Below are positions 13,242 to 22,897 of a DNA stretch of 64,000 nt, piece after piece (the stretch's first letter is position 1; each line of letters begins with the position of its first letter). Source of the stretch: Ancylobacter gelatini (GTDB taxonomy: Bacteria; Pseudomonadota; Alphaproteobacteria; Rhizobiales; Xanthobacteraceae); contig NZ_JAKVIL010000002.1 of the NCBI RefSeq assembly GCF_022601675.1, positions 248,001 to 312,000 on the forward strand. Reading direction: 5' to 3'. A program made the position numbers and the translations under genes. The notes under the pieces were generated by a model. It did no database searches, was not told the DNA's origin, and saw only the letters and a program-made list of their open reading frames with translations.

Positions 13242-13276
13242 ACTAGGGTGGTTTCAGACCATCCCGCGTCGTGCCA
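13223..13276 (+). repeat. Left attachment site (attL) at guaA 3' end
   Basis: This direct repeat matches 30057-30110 at 44 of 54 positions without gaps. It spans the last guaA codons (TIEWE and stop) and the following 35 bases, including a small hairpin around GGGTGGT-TTCAG-ACCATCC. Differences cluster at guaA wobble positions and in the hairpin arms, as expected if the two copies came from different species. Confidence 0.8.
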
Positions 13277-13356
13277 GAAATCGCAGCAACCCTCTGTCTA
13301 GCAACGATTTTTCTTCCTACCCCGTATCACTGCATGTCACCCCAGCCGGACCACTT

Positions 13357-13433
13357 TGTTGGTACTGATGGTGGTATAGCGCAGGATGGTCGAGAAACGG
13401 GCTTCCGGTACCAACAGCGCCTGTTGATGGTAT
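13357..13433. promoter_or_regulatory. Repeated TGTTGGTA motifs: candidate integrase arm-type sites (left end)
   Basis: TGTTGGTAC (13357) and TGGTGGTAT (13369) lie in direct orientation 12 bases apart. A further copy on the minus strand (13408-13416) and a looser plus-strand copy (13422-13433) form an inverted pair just before the integrase start. The same motif occurs twice, again 12 bases apart, at the right end of the island (29980-30001). Binding by the integrase or excisionase is an inference from the placement. Confidence 0.5.
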
Positions 13434-13462
13434 CCGTTCGCCCCTCGATCGGATGCGGATTT

Positions 13463-14812
13463 ATGAGCGAACTCACTGATAAAGAACTGAAAAATCTCAA
13501 GCCGAGGGCCAAGCTCTACAAGGTGACGGACCGCGATGGGATGTACGCGGCCGTCACCCCGACCGGCGTGGTCTCGTTCCGGTATCAGTACCGGGTGAAC
13601 GGGCGGCAGGAGGTCTTGACCATCGGCCGATATAGGGCCGAGGCGACGCGCAAGCTGACACGGGCTCCCGACGCCCTGGAATACGGAATGGAGGTGTCGC
13701 TTGCGGAGGCGAGGGCACTTCTGGCGCGCGCTCGGCGTCAAGTCGAGCGGGGCGAGTCGCCGTCGAAGGCCAAGGTCGAAAAGCGGACAGCGTCGGCGGA
13801 AGCGTTCACGTTCGGTGCGTGGGCAGAGGCCTATTTCAAGCACAAAGCCGATCCCAAGTCCGGGGCCGAGAAGCTGGCTGACAGCACCCTGGCAATGCGC
13901 CGATCCGTCTATGATCGCGCCATCGCGGGAGAGTTATCGAAGCTCAAATTGGGGGAGGTGACGCCGCAACGCCTTAAACATCTGTGCGACAAGGTTAAGG
14001 AGAAGCGCGGGCCGGCCGTCGCCGTGCATGTCCGCGAGGTCGTGTTGCTGGTGTTCCGCCATGCCCAGGGAAGCGGGCTGGACGTGAGTAACCCGGCCGA
14101 GTCGATCCGCACCAGCGCCATCGCCACTTTCGAGCCGCGCGAGCGCGCCCTTTCGCCCTCCGAGGTTCGCGCGGTCCTGGCGGCCTTGGATCATGTGTCG
14201 GCGGCGCCCACGCTGCGCTTGGCGGTGAAGTTCGTCCTGCTGACCGGCGTCCGCAAGTCGGAGTTCATCGACGCCACATGGAAGGAAATCGACTTCGCCG
14301 CCGCGCGCTGGACGATCCCGGCCGAGCGCATGAAGGCCGGCAAGTCGCATGTAGTTCCGCTGAGCGATCAGGCTCTCGACATTCTGACGGTGTTTCGCAC
14401 CATGTTCGGAGCCAGCCGATACCTGCACCCCGGCCGATACGACAGCGATACGCCGATCAGCAATGCCACCCTCAACCGCGTGATCGACACGGTGGTGGAG
14501 CGAATCCGGGAAACTGATCCTGATTTTCAGAGCTTCGGCGTTCACGATCTCCGTCGCACATTCTCGACCGGCCTGAACCGCGCCAAGTTCGATGATCGCT
14601 GGATCGAGATGAGCTTGGCCCACGCGCCCCGGAACCGGATCGCGGCCGTCTACAATGTGAACCGCTACCTCGCCGAGCGGAAGATCATGCTCCAGTGCTG
14701 GGCTGACATGCTCGACGCTTGGGTAGACGGGCGATCCGCAAAGGAGCTGATCGCTGACGCGAAGCGACGATCCGCCGAGGTTCATGATGACGCATTGGAT
14801 GATGATCTCTGA
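13463..14812 (+). CDS. int: Tyrosine recombinase (P4-type integrase)
   Basis: This 449-residue integrase has an N-terminal arm-binding domain (about 1-105, with SFRYQYRVNGRQE and LTIGRY), a SAM-like core-binding domain (about 110-215) and a C-terminal catalytic domain. The catalytic residues are complete: Arg264 in TGVRKSE, His361 and Arg364 in HDLRRTF, His387, and the nucleophile Tyr397 in AAVYN. It should catalyse integration and excision of the island at the guaA 3' end, 190 bases upstream. The ATG at 13463 was chosen because the longer frame (from 13271) runs through the attachment and arm-site region. Confidence 0.92.
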   Translation: MSELTDKELKNLKPRAKLYKVTDRDGMYAAVTPTGVVSFRYQYRVNGRQEVLTIGRYRAEATRKLTRAPDALEYGMEVSLAEARALLARARRQVERGESPSKAKVEKRTASAEAFTFGAWAEAYFKHKADPKSGAEKLADSTLAMRRSVYDRAIAGELSKLKLGEVTPQRLKHLCDKVKEKRGPAVAVHVREVVLLVFRHAQGSGLDVSNPAESIRTSAIATFEPRERALSPSEVRAVLAALDHVSAAPTLRLAVKFVLLTGVRKSEFIDATWKEIDFAAARWTIPAERMKAGKSHVVPLSDQALDILTVFRTMFGASRYLHPGRYDSDTPISNATLNRVIDTVVERIRETDPDFQSFGVHDLRRTFSTGLNRAKFDDRWIEMSLAHAPRNRIAAVYNVNRYLAERKIMLQCWADMLDAWVDGRSAKELIADAKRRSAEVHDDALDDDL

Positions 14813-14838
14813 ACGAGGTGCTTCCCCCGCCCATTTCG

Positions 14839-15045
14839 TCAGTTGTTGCCATTGGTGATCCGCCACCTCGGCGGATCAGCAACCCATTGGTTGATGTCGG
14901 ATTCCCGCCATCCGGCGCCGTTGGTGCTGATCCTGAGCTGGGCGGGGAAGGTACCCTCGGCAATCTTGCGGTAGATGGTGGACCGTGACAGCCCGGTACG
15001 GGCAAGGACGGTCTTCAGGCGGATGATACGCTCTGGTGTCTGCAT
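14839..15045 (-). CDS. AlpA-family regulator (excisionase-like)
   Basis: The 68-residue protein has a winged helix-turn-helix typical of AlpA/phage excisionase proteins: IIRLKTVLARTGLSRSTIYRKIAEGTFP, then WRESDINQWV (motif described in short; residues about 7-54). Such proteins activate integrase expression or direct excision of P4-type elements. It is convergent with the integrase gene, 26 bases away, which supports a role in excision of this island. Confidence 0.85.
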   Translation of the reverse strand: MQTPERIIRLKTVLARTGLSRSTIYRKIAEGTFPAQLRISTNGAGWRESDINQWVADPPRWRITNGNN

Positions 15046-15174
15046 GGCGGTGCTGCCTCGTGCTGAATGCGCCTGATGGCGCCTGCTCCAGACAAGGCAT
15101 GGGATCGCCGACCGGCAAGAGGATGAACGGCGCCGGTGTGGCGTGGCGAACCGGTGGCGGTAGATCGGACGGGT

Positions 15175-18132
15175 CTAGAGACCGAGGCCTCGGCTGCGGT
15201 CGAAGTCGATGCCGTGGCTGCGGGCAAGCTCACGGCCCAGACTGCGTCCGGTTTCAAAGCTGATGCCGAGTTCCTTCTTGCGAGCGGCAAGCAGGGATTC
15301 GAGCTGCGGATCGCGCTCTAGGCTCCGCGCCATGTCGCCCATCTGGATGCGGGTCGCCTTGTAGCCGGAGTAGTCGCCGTCGCTGTACTGGTGCTGACGC
15401 TGTCGGTCGAGCTTCTGCCAGCGCTCGACGAAGCGATCGGCACGGCGCTCCGGATCGGTGCGGATTTCGGTTTCAAGCTGGAGGGCGCGGATGGTGCGAT
15501 TGAGCTTGCCGTCGGCCGCCTCGTGCACCAGCTCCGGGTTCTTCTCATAGGCGGCTTCCGCATCGCGCCAGCCATGGGGCCGCACCTCGTCGAAGGCCTT
15601 GCGGGCGTCGGCCAGCTCACGCAGCTGTTCGGGCGTGCCCTGTCCGGTTGCGTCGGCGGTGGTGAGGATCGCGTCCCACGCCCGGGCATGCCGGATGAGC
15701 GCGCGGGTTCTCGCCCGGCGCAGTACCGCCTCCGGATCCTCGGGAGCCTCCTGCGCGAGCGGCCGGGCTTTGTTTCCGAGCTCTTCGCGTAGGGCTGGCG
15801 CTTCCCGTCCCGCGGCCACCGACGGCCTGAGCGTGTCGACGAGGTCGCGCAGCTTCTCCGGAACCTTGTGCACGATCTCCACGACCCGCTGGCGGAAAGT
15901 GATGCCGCGGCGCTCGGCATAGGCCTGCGCCGGTTCGGACTGCGCGTAGTCCGAGGCCATGTCCTTGGCCCGGTCGCGCGATAGGGTGCGCACCAGCCGG
16001 TCCCCATCGGCGAAGTCGTCACGGCCATAGTGCAGTTCCATCCCGTCGCGATGACGCGACAGCGCGACGTAGCTGGAATGGGCATCCATGCCGGGCGTGG
16101 CCAGCAAATGGGCGCGGTCGACCGTCATGCCCTGCGCCTTGTGGATGGTGGCGGCATAGCCGTGATCGATGCGGTCATAATCCTTCAGCTCGAAGGAGAT
16201 TGATCGGCCATCATCAATACGCACGGACATGGACTGCGCGCTGACCTCTTCGAGGGTGCCGAGCGTGCCGTTCTTCACCCCAAGCCCACGCTCGTTCTGT
16301 AGGAACATCACGCGGTCGCCGCTGGCGAAGGAACGTTCCCCGCGCTCCACGGTGACGCGCACCTCCTCACCGAGATCGCCCGCCTCCCGCATCCGCGCGC
16401 GGGCGGCCTGGTTGAGCGCGCGTACCTCGTCATTGGTGTGAGTGAGGATGATGCGGCTGCGGTCTGGCGCGGCCTGCCGGTCGCGGTCCCAGCGGTCGAT
16501 CAACTCATCGCGCGCCTGCTCCCGCGTTTGCGCGGCATGCACCATGCCGCTCCTCTCATAGGCCTGGATGGCCTCGCCGATCCAGCCGGTCGCCAGATCG
16601 CGCGTGGCATCGCGCTGCCAGCTCTCGCGCTGGCGGCGGACCTCGCTGATCTCGGCGCCGCCATGACGCTCGACGAGCGAGCGGAAGGCGGCGCCCGCCT
16701 CGATGGATTGCAGCTGCTGCGGATCGCCGACCAGCACCACCTTGGCGCCGGCATCCGCGGCATGGGAGAGCACGCGCTCCAGCTGACGCGTGCCGACCAT
16801 GCCGGCCTCGTCGATCACCAGAACATCACGCGACGTAAGCCTATCCCGGCCCTGGCCCCAGCCATGTTCAAGGCTGGCGATCGTTTGGGATGTGATGCCC
16901 GATCCGCTCTCCAGATTCTCCGCCGCGATGCCGGACAGCGCGACGCCGCGCACCTCCAGGCCGGCCGCTTCCCAGGCCTCGCGCGCCACACCCAGCATGG
17001 CGCTCTTCCCCGTCCCGGCATAACCGACGACGATGCCGAGATCGCGGGTGCCGGTGATGCGCGACAGCGCGTCAGACTGCTCACCGGAGAGAACAAGCCC
17101 GCGCTCTTCGGCACGCGCCAGAGCGGCATTCTTGTCGGTATCATTCACTGCGTGGCGTTCGCGCTCCACCATGAGTTCAGTAGCCCTATGCAGGCGCTGC
17201 TCAGCTTCGATCATCTGCCGCGTGGTGAAGCGATCTTCGCCCCGCCCATCCTTGCCGAGCTCGACGAGATCGGGCGCACGGCCAATGGCGCCCATCACCT
17301 CGTTGAACTGCTCGATGCCGTCACTGTGACGGTGCGCGAACCGCGCCATGTCGCGCCGAGTGAAAGTCGATTGCTGATGGGTGATCGCCTCCAGTGCCAG
17401 TGACGGATCAGTGATGATGCGCGCGCCATTGCCGCGCGCGATCTCGCGATGAACCTCCGCCCGATCGGCCGCCTCGATCCCTTCCGCTTCGATGCGTTGC
17501 GCGGGCGCGCCGATCTGGCTCTGCGGCTCCAGTGCGATGCCCTGGGCTTCCAGGCTGCGATGATCGATGCGCGCGTCGATGTCGAGCTCGGCCAGCCGCT
17601 CATTGATGAGCGCGGCCCAGCGTTCGCGCCAGCGCTCGACCATCTCGGTCGCGTTCCACTCCCGCACCTTCGGACCGAAGGTGTCCTCTTCCACCGAGCG
17701 CATGGTGAGCATGACATGGGCATGGGGTTTGGCCATGCCGTCCTCACCGACATCCCAATGCACATTGAGATCGGCAACCATTCCGAGATCGACAAACTCC
17801 GCCTCGACGAAGTCGCGGGCGAGCGCGATGCCCTGCGCCTCGCTCATCTCACGCGGCAGGGCGAACTCGACCTCGCGGGCGAGCTGCGCATCCTTGCGCA
17901 GCTCGAAGGCCTCGACATCGTTCCAGAGCCGCTCGCGGTCGCGCCACGCCTCGGGTGCCCCGTCCGGCATCAACACCTCGGAATGCACGACGCCGCGCTT
18001 GGAGGAGAAGTCCTGGACGCGATCGATCCGCGCATCGCGCAGCCGACTAGCAGATCGGTATGCCGCGGACGCCACCGCACTGGAGCCGGCCTTGCGGCCG
18101 ATGACCTTGACGTGAAGATGATAGATCGCCAT
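15175..18132 (-). CDS. traA: Ti-type conjugative relaxase/helicase TraA
   Basis: The 985-residue protein begins with a MobA/MobL relaxase domain (about 1-230) with candidate catalytic Tyr25 in AAYRSASRL and the metal-binding histidine motif around H135 and PHAHVML (146-152). A RecD/TraI-like helicase follows, with Walker A GYAGTGKS near 370-378, Walker B VLVIDEAGMVG, and late motif HKAQGMTVDRAH. It would nick oriT and unwind the transferred strand. It is shorter than the Ti plasmid TraA (about 1100 residues), with the loss in the C-terminal region, but no motif is missing. It is divergent from traC and traD, the same arrangement as on Ti plasmids. Confidence 0.92.
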   Translation of the reverse strand: MAIYHLHVKVIGRKAGSSAVASAAYRSASRLRDARIDRVQDFSSKRGVVHSEVLMPDGAPEAWRDRERLWNDVEAFELRKDAQLAREVEFALPREMSEAQGIALARDFVEAEFVDLGMVADLNVHWDVGEDGMAKPHAHVMLTMRSVEEDTFGPKVREWNATEMVERWRERWAALINERLAELDIDARIDHRSLEAQGIALEPQSQIGAPAQRIEAEGIEAADRAEVHREIARGNGARIITDPSLALEAITHQQSTFTRRDMARFAHRHSDGIEQFNEVMGAIGRAPDLVELGKDGRGEDRFTTRQMIEAEQRLHRATELMVERERHAVNDTDKNAALARAEERGLVLSGEQSDALSRITGTRDLGIVVGYAGTGKSAMLGVAREAWEAAGLEVRGVALSGIAAENLESGSGITSQTIASLEHGWGQGRDRLTSRDVLVIDEAGMVGTRQLERVLSHAADAGAKVVLVGDPQQLQSIEAGAAFRSLVERHGGAEISEVRRQRESWQRDATRDLATGWIGEAIQAYERSGMVHAAQTREQARDELIDRWDRDRQAAPDRSRIILTHTNDEVRALNQAARARMREAGDLGEEVRVTVERGERSFASGDRVMFLQNERGLGVKNGTLGTLEEVSAQSMSVRIDDGRSISFELKDYDRIDHGYAATIHKAQGMTVDRAHLLATPGMDAHSSYVALSRHRDGMELHYGRDDFADGDRLVRTLSRDRAKDMASDYAQSEPAQAYAERRGITFRQRVVEIVHKVPEKLRDLVDTLRPSVAAGREAPALREELGNKARPLAQEAPEDPEAVLRRARTRALIRHARAWDAILTTADATGQGTPEQLRELADARKAFDEVRPHGWRDAEAAYEKNPELVHEAADGKLNRTIRALQLETEIRTDPERRADRFVERWQKLDRQRQHQYSDGDYSGYKATRIQMGDMARSLERDPQLESLLAARKKELGISFETGRSLGRELARSHGIDFDRSRGLGL

Positions 18133-18162
18133 CGCGATCCGAACATCACCACGGCGAAGCGC

Positions 18163-18196
18163 ACGTCGGAACGACGTATAAGCGCGCCCTCCCTCG
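18163..18196. promoter_or_regulatory. oriT: Candidate origin of transfer (oriT), IncQ/Ti type
   Basis: Between the divergent traA and traC genes there is a perfect 6-bp inverted repeat ACGTCG-GAA-CGACGT (18163-18177) followed directly by ATAAGCGCGCCCTCCC (18178-18193). IncQ plasmids and Ti plasmids have an inverted repeat followed by a TAAGTGCGCCCT-type nic region in the same position between their mobilisation genes. The nick would be expected near the end of the GCGCCCT stretch. The site was identified by motif and location only. Confidence 0.75.
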
Positions 18197-18304
18197 AAAA
18201 AATCTCGGGAGCGACGAGCCCATCCCAGTCTGTCCTGGCAACATTACAGCCCTCCGCAACCCGCTCAACTATCATCACCTCATCGATTGCTGATGGAGAT
18301 GATC

Positions 18305-18631
18305 ATGCGCAAGCCACGGGATTTCGATACGGAGCTGAAGGCACTCGAAGACAAGGCACGACAGCTCAAGGCCCGCAAAGTACAGCAGCTCGGCGACCTG
18401 GTGATCGCCACCGGCGCCGACGCGCTCACGGCGGAGGAATTGGCCGGCGCCCTGCTCGTGCTGGCCGAGACCAAAGACCCCGGAAGGATGGAGGCGTGGG
18501 CGCGACGGGGCGCGGCGTTCTTTCACGGAAGGGCACGCCGATCTACAACATCAGCTGAGAACAACGATGTCAGCCCTCCGACGCAACCGGGCGGCACACA
18601 ACCGCCATCAGGCAGCACGGGCGCGGCATGA
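18305..18631 (+). CDS. traC: Conjugal transfer protein TraC
   Basis: A 108-residue protein whose first 65 residues resemble TraC of Ti plasmids: a charged coiled coil (ELKALEDKARQLKARKVQ) followed by QLGDLVIATGADALTAEELAGALL (residues about 25-48). TraC is thought to be a relaxosome accessory protein binding near oriT. The C-terminus is a Thr/Pro/Gly-rich tail. Several ATGs precede the chosen one (18293, 18299); the start at 18305 has GGAG at 7-10 bases. The 3' end overlaps traD. Confidence 0.75.
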   Translation: MRKPRDFDTELKALEDKARQLKARKVQQLGDLVIATGADALTAEELAGALLVLAETKDPGRMEAWARRGAAFFHGRARRSTTSAENNDVSPPTQPGGTQPPSGSTGAA

Positions 18632-18899
18632 CATGCGCGACTGGCAGGTCGAACGCCGCAGGCGCACCCGGCATCTGATCGAGCTCGGCGGGCTCGTCGT
18701 CAAGTCGGGCGTCGTTGAACTGACCGGTGACGACCGCGCCGTGATCTATGGCGCGCTGCTCTGGATTGCGAACAAGCTCAGAGGTGACGATAGCGAACGG
18801 GCGCGCAGCCTTTGGACGGCTAAGGGAACGCATGCGTTCGATACGATACGCGACGGTGGCAATCTCGCTGCCAAGCCGGGCCAATCAAATGGGGAGTGA
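18567..18899 (+). CDS. traD: Conjugal transfer protein TraD
   Basis: A 110-residue protein with the TraD core: an arginine-rich helix (VERRRRTRHL) followed by IELGGLVVKSGVVELTGDDR and YGALLWIANKL. Ti-type TraD is a small relaxosome protein next to TraC and is unrelated to the F-plasmid coupling protein of the same name. The start is uncertain: ATG 18567 overlaps traC by 65 bases, while ATG 18633 just follows the traC stop and gives an 88-residue protein closer to the Ti family length. Neither has a strong ribosome-binding site. Confidence 0.75.
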   Translation: MSALRRNRAAHNRHQAARARHDMRDWQVERRRRTRHLIELGGLVVKSGVVELTGDDRAVIYGALLWIANKLRGDDSERARSLWTAKGTHAFDTIRDGGNLAAKPGQSNGE

Positions 18900-19089
18900 G
18901 CGATGGTGCGCGGCGCGGAGACCCCATGTATCGCAGCGCCGCTCGCCATCGCATGACGATGCTGCGGGTGCCAGCGCCTTGGCTATTGGTAGATAGGGCC
19001 ACTTTTTCCTTGCCTCACATGGCGACATTAACCATTCATTGACTGGAAAAGTCCGATCAACGGGCAATCTTGGATCGGGGGAATGCGTC

Positions 19090-20763
19090 GTGCCACGAGC
19101 GAGAAAGCCGGGGAGCAAGAATAGTGCAACAAAGGCCGTAAAGCCCGACCCTTCAATAGCTGCAACACTTTTCGCGGCGGCTGATAAGCTGCGCGGAAAT
19201 ATGGATGCCGCTGAATATAAGCACGTCGCACTCGGCCTGATCTTCCTGAAGTATATCTCCGATCGCTTTGATGTCCGCATGGCTGAGGTCAAGGCTAATC
19301 CGGAAGAGGCGTCCCTGCTCGACGATCCTGACGCCGCCCGCGATCTTATCATCAGTGAAGGTATCTTCTTCGTGCCGGAGCGGGCTCGCTGGACCTTTCT
19401 CAAGGAAAGCGCCACCAGCACCAAGCCGACCATCGGCGAATTGGTCGATCAGGCCATGATCGCCATCGAAGCGGAAAACCCCACGCTCAAGGGCGTGCTT
19501 ACTAAGAACTACGCTCGGCAGGAGCTGGATCAGACCAAGCTGGGCGAGGTGCTGAAACTATTCTCGGACATCAAGTTCGAGGATGCGCATCACGGGCAGG
19601 ACGTGCTGGGTAGGGTCTACGAGTATTTCCTCGGCGAGTTCGCCAAGTTGGAGGGCAAGCGCGGGGGGCAGTATTACACGGCGGGTTGCGTAGTGAAGCT
19701 GCTGGTCGCCATGCTAGAGCCTTTCAAGGGCCGCGTTTACGATCCCTGCTGCGGGTCGGGCGGAATGTTCGTGCAGTCCGAGCGCTTCGTGGAGGAGCAC
19801 GCCGGAAAGCACGCCGACCCAAAGAAGGCGCGCGACCAGATCGCCGTCTATGGGCAGGAGAGCAACGCCACCACGTGGCGGCTTGCCAAGATGAACCTCG
19901 CCATCCGCGGCATCGAGGCGAATCTTGGCTCCAAGTGGGCGGACACCTTCCACGAGGACCTGCACAAGGGCCTGATGGCGAAGTATGTCCTTGCCAATCC
20001 GCCCTTCAACGACAGCGACTGGGGCGGAGATAAGCTGAAGGGTGACACCCGCTGGCGCTATGGCGTGCCGCCGGCGGGCAACGCCAACTTCGCTTGGCTC
20101 CAGCACATTATCCACCACCTCGCGCCGGATGGATATGCAGGCGTGGTGCTGGCCAACGGCTCGCTCTCCAGCCAGCAATCTGGCGAGGGTGAGATACGCC
20201 GCGCGCTGATCGAAGGCATCACGGTTGGCGAGGGTGGTCGGCAAATCCACTACCCCGGCCTTGTGGACTGCATCGTGGCGCTGCCAGGCCAGCTCTTCTC
20301 CACCACGCAGATACCCGTCTGCCTGTGGTTCCTCAGCCGCGACAAGTCAAACGGCCTCTCGCGCGACAAGAAGCTGCGCGACCGGACGAACGAGATCCTG
20401 TTTATCGATGCGCGGGGCCTTGGCGCTATGGTCTCGCGCACATTAAAGGAGCTCACCAGCGAGGGCGAAGGCAACGACATCGACAAGATCGCCGACACCT
20501 ATCATGCATGGCGCGAAGTCAGCGGGCACTATCAGGACATACCCGGGTTCGCCAAGTCCGCTACGATCGAGGAGGTGGCGGCGCAGGGCTTCGTGCTCAC
20601 GCCGGGGCGCTATGTCGGCACCGAGGCGGCAGAGGAAGACGAAGAGGGCTTCGACGCCAAGATGGCCCGGCTGACCACAGCCCTTTGCGAGCAAATGGCC
20701 AAGGGGGTGAAGCTGGACGAGCGCATCCGCAATGCGCTGGCGGAGGTCGGCCATGGCTGGTGA
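19090..20763 (+). CDS. hsdM: Type I restriction-modification DNA methyltransferase subunit (HsdM)
   Basis: The 557-residue protein has the HsdM N-terminal helical domain (about 20-170) and an N6-adenine methyltransferase domain. Motif I is [10 protein letters not shown] (218-227) and motif IV is NPPF (303-306). With HsdS it forms the M2S methylase protecting host DNA, and with HsdR the full restriction enzyme. The GTG start at 19090 has GGGGGA seven bases upstream; a TTG at 19039 in the same frame lacks a site. It overlaps hsdS by 11 bases. Confidence 0.95.
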   Translation: MPRARKPGSKNSATKAVKPDPSIAATLFAAADKLRGNMDAAEYKHVALGLIFLKYISDRFDVRMAEVKANPEEASLLDDPDAARDLIISEGIFFVPERARWTFLKESATSTKPTIGELVDQAMIAIEAENPTLKGVLTKNYARQELDQTKLGEVLKLFSDIKFEDAHHGQDVLGRVYEYFLGEFAKLEGKRGGQYYTAGCVVKLLVAMLEPFKGRVYDPCCGSGGMFVQSERFVEEHAGKHADPKKARDQIAVYGQESNATTWRLAKMNLAIRGIEANLGSKWADTFHEDLHKGLMAKYVLANPPFNDSDWGGDKLKGDTRWRYGVPPAGNANFAWLQHIIHHLAPDGYAGVVLANGSLSSQQSGEGEIRRALIEGITVGEGGRQIHYPGLVDCIVALPGQLFSTTQIPVCLWFLSRDKSNGLSRDKKLRDRTNEILFIDARGLGAMVSRTLKELTSEGEGNDIDKIADTYHAWREVSGHYQDIPGFAKSATIEEVAAQGFVLTPGRYVGTEAAEEDEEGFDAKMARLTTALCEQMAKGVKLDERIRNALAEVGHGW

Positions 20764-22048
20764 ATGGGAGATAGTGGAATTCGGGCAAGTCAATGACATC
20801 TTCGACGGACCGCATGCCACCCCCCAATTCAGTGACGAAGGGCCGATTTTTCTTGGCATTGATGCACTTGACGACGGCCGGCTAGACCTCTCGCAAACTC
20901 GGCACGTAACAGATCAAGTCTTCTTGGACTGGACAAGGCGTGTGGTGCCACAGTCTGGCGATCTGGTGTTCTCCTATGAGACCCGGATTGGTCAGGCGGC
21001 GCTTATACCAGAGGGCCTTAAGTGCTGTCTTGGTCGCCGTTTGGCGCTGGTTCGTCCGAAGTCCGATGCGGTCAACAGCCAGTACCTACTCTACTATTTT
21101 CTGGGCCCTGGCTTCCAAGAGCATCTTCGGGCCCATACGAAGCCTGGAAGCACTGTCGACCGCATCCACCTCAAGGACTTTCCGAGCTTCCCGCTCGTTT
21201 TGCCGCCCCGGCCGTACCAAGACGCTATCGCCAACCTACTCGGCTCCCTCGACGACAAGATCGAGTTGAACCGGCGCATGGCGGCGACGCTGGAGGAGAT
21301 GGCGCAGGCGCTATTCAAGAGTTGGTTCGTGGACTTCGACCCTGTCCGCGCCAAGGCCGAGGGCCGGGCCCCCGGCCTTCCTGCCGCCGCCGCCGCCCTG
21401 TTCCCCGACAGGTTCGGAGACGACGGCCTACCGGAAGGGTGGAGCAAGGCATCGCTTCTTGACCATGCCCGTCTCATATCTGGCGGCACTCCGAAGACCG
21501 AAGAGCCGACATATTGGGGCGGTCCTATTCTGTGGGCCAGTGCGAAGGATGTCAGCCGGTGCGCTGACCGGTTTCTCACAGTCACCGAACGCACGATTAC
21601 ACGTCGCGGGTTAGAAGAAAGCGCCACTCGCATGGTGCCTGCCCTGTCAACAGTTGTTGTGGCGCGCGGTGCAACGACGGGACGGCATTGTCTGTTTGGG
21701 CGCGAAATGGCCATGAACCAAACCTGCTATGCGCTTCACTCGGAGGCGGAAAGACCGTTTTGGCTTGCCTGCACATTCTCGGCGCTGGTCGCAGAGTTGG
21801 TGCATGGCGCCCATGGCTCTGTGTTCGACACGATCACCACCACGACACTTCAAACAGCAAAGATCGTCCACGGTAGCGACGAGGTCATTTCTGCGTTCGA
21901 GCGTTTCGTTCAGCCCATCTACGAGCGGATTCTCAGCCTTGTGGAAGAAGCAGCGGCATTGCGCGCCCTCCGTGACACCCTGCTGCCCAAGCTCATTTCC
22001 GGCGAACTCCGCATCAAGGACGCCAGCAAAGCCGTGGAGGCGGCCTGA
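20753..22048 (+). CDS. hsdS: Type I restriction-modification specificity subunit (HsdS)
   Basis: The 431-residue protein has two target-recognition domains (about 1-150 and 225-375), each followed by a conserved helical spacer. The central spacer has [18 protein letters not shown] and the typical [18 protein letters not shown], and the C-terminal one ends [15 protein letters not shown]. It reads the bipartite DNA target and bridges HsdM and HsdR. The two recognition domains are dissimilar, so an asymmetric target is expected. It overlaps hsdM by 11 bases and is followed 3 bases later by the Abi_C-like gene. Confidence 0.93.
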   Translation: MAGEWEIVEFGQVNDIFDGPHATPQFSDEGPIFLGIDALDDGRLDLSQTRHVTDQVFLDWTRRVVPQSGDLVFSYETRIGQAALIPEGLKCCLGRRLALVRPKSDAVNSQYLLYYFLGPGFQEHLRAHTKPGSTVDRIHLKDFPSFPLVLPPRPYQDAIANLLGSLDDKIELNRRMAATLEEMAQALFKSWFVDFDPVRAKAEGRAPGLPAAAAALFPDRFGDDGLPEGWSKASLLDHARLISGGTPKTEEPTYWGGPILWASAKDVSRCADRFLTVTERTITRRGLEESATRMVPALSTVVVARGATTGRHCLFGREMAMNQTCYALHSEAERPFWLACTFSALVAELVHGAHGSVFDTITTTTLQTAKIVHGSDEVISAFERFVQPIYERILSLVEEAAALRALRDTLLPKLISGELRIKDASKAVEAA

Positions 22049-22051
22049 GGC

Positions 22052-22747
22052 ATGCCCTACACGCTTCAGATGCTGCGCGCGCTCATAGACGCCCACCCTG
22101 ACCGGGCCGAGCCCCTGCGCATCCATATCGAGGCGCTGGAGCGCAGCATAGAGAGCCAACCCGCCTTCTGCCTCCAGAGCGTGCGCACACTGTTCGAGGC
22201 CGCGCACGCCACCATCGGCCCGCATCTTGGCATCACCTTCGGCAAGGATGAACAGTTCCATCAGCGCACGCGTACGCTGCTGAACGCTATGGACTTCTCG
22301 GTCGCGGATCACCCCGAGGCTGTAAAGATCAACGAGACCATCACGCGTCTGCTGGGCAGCATCAATGGTGCGGCTCACGCCCTCGCTGAACTGAGCAACA
22401 TCCCCAACATGCGCCATGGCGGATCGCTTGACTGGGGCACCCTCCAGCGCCAGCACGCACTTATGCTTGGCGGCCTTTCCGACAGCCTCGTGGCGTTTCT
22501 GTTCGATGTTGCCTGGAGCCGTGCCGCCCCGGACGGAGCACCCGGGGACAAGCCCGGCTATGACGATCACGACGCCTTCAACGCTCACATTGATGACGAG
22601 TACGACGCGATCGAGATTGCGGGTGCGACCTTCGTCCCGAGCTATGTGCTGTTCCACCTCGACGAGACCGCCTACGATGCGGCACGTCTCGACTGGGAGG
22701 CTGAACGAGACGAGGACAAACATGCGGGCGAGGAGGCCGCTGCATGA
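22052..22747 (+). CDS. Abi_C-like protein encoded inside the type I RM operon
   Basis: A 231-residue protein without membrane segments. The middle (about 85-165) resembles the abortive-infection C-terminal domain (Abi_C): a helical region ending in NMRHGGSLDW, then a long helix with the pattern ALMLGGLSDSLVAFLFDV. The C-terminal 60 residues are very acidic (PGYDDHDAFNAHIDDEYDA). Abi_C proteins are often found next to type I systems and have been linked to phage exclusion, but a biochemical role here is not known. It lies 3 bases after hsdS and 150 bases before hsdR, so it is in the same transcript. Confidence 0.55.
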   Translation: MPYTLQMLRALIDAHPDRAEPLRIHIEALERSIESQPAFCLQSVRTLFEAAHATIGPHLGITFGKDEQFHQRTRTLLNAMDFSVADHPEAVKINETITRLLGSINGAAHALAELSNIPNMRHGGSLDWGTLQRQHALMLGGLSDSLVAFLFDVAWSRAAPDGAPGDKPGYDDHDAFNAHIDDEYDAIEIAGATFVPSYVLFHLDETAYDAARLDWEAERDEDKHAGEEAAA

Positions 22748-22888
22748 CGCGTCGCCGTCAGACCGGAACTGTTGCGCTGGGCGCGTGAGCGCGCAGGTGT
22801 CTTGGCAGCTGACGAGTTGACGGGGCGCTTCCCCAAGCTCCCTGAGTGGGAAGCAGGTGATACAAGGCCAACGCTGAAGCAGTTGACC
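22748..22888 (+). pseudogene. Remnant of an XRE/ImmA-IrrE-type gene
   Basis: In the frame of hsdR, between the preceding stop (22745-22747) and hsdR, the translation reads like the N-terminus of the HTH plus ImmA/IrrE metallopeptidase proteins found beside many type I RM loci: VRPELLRWARERAGV, FPKLPEWEAGD and PTLKQL are all present. After about 47 codons the similarity stops and the frame runs on into hsdR. No metallopeptidase HEXXH part is present anywhere nearby. This is a deletion remnant. It could still be translated as an N-terminal extension of HsdR. Confidence 0.7.
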
Positions 22889-22897
22889 GGAGGGCAC

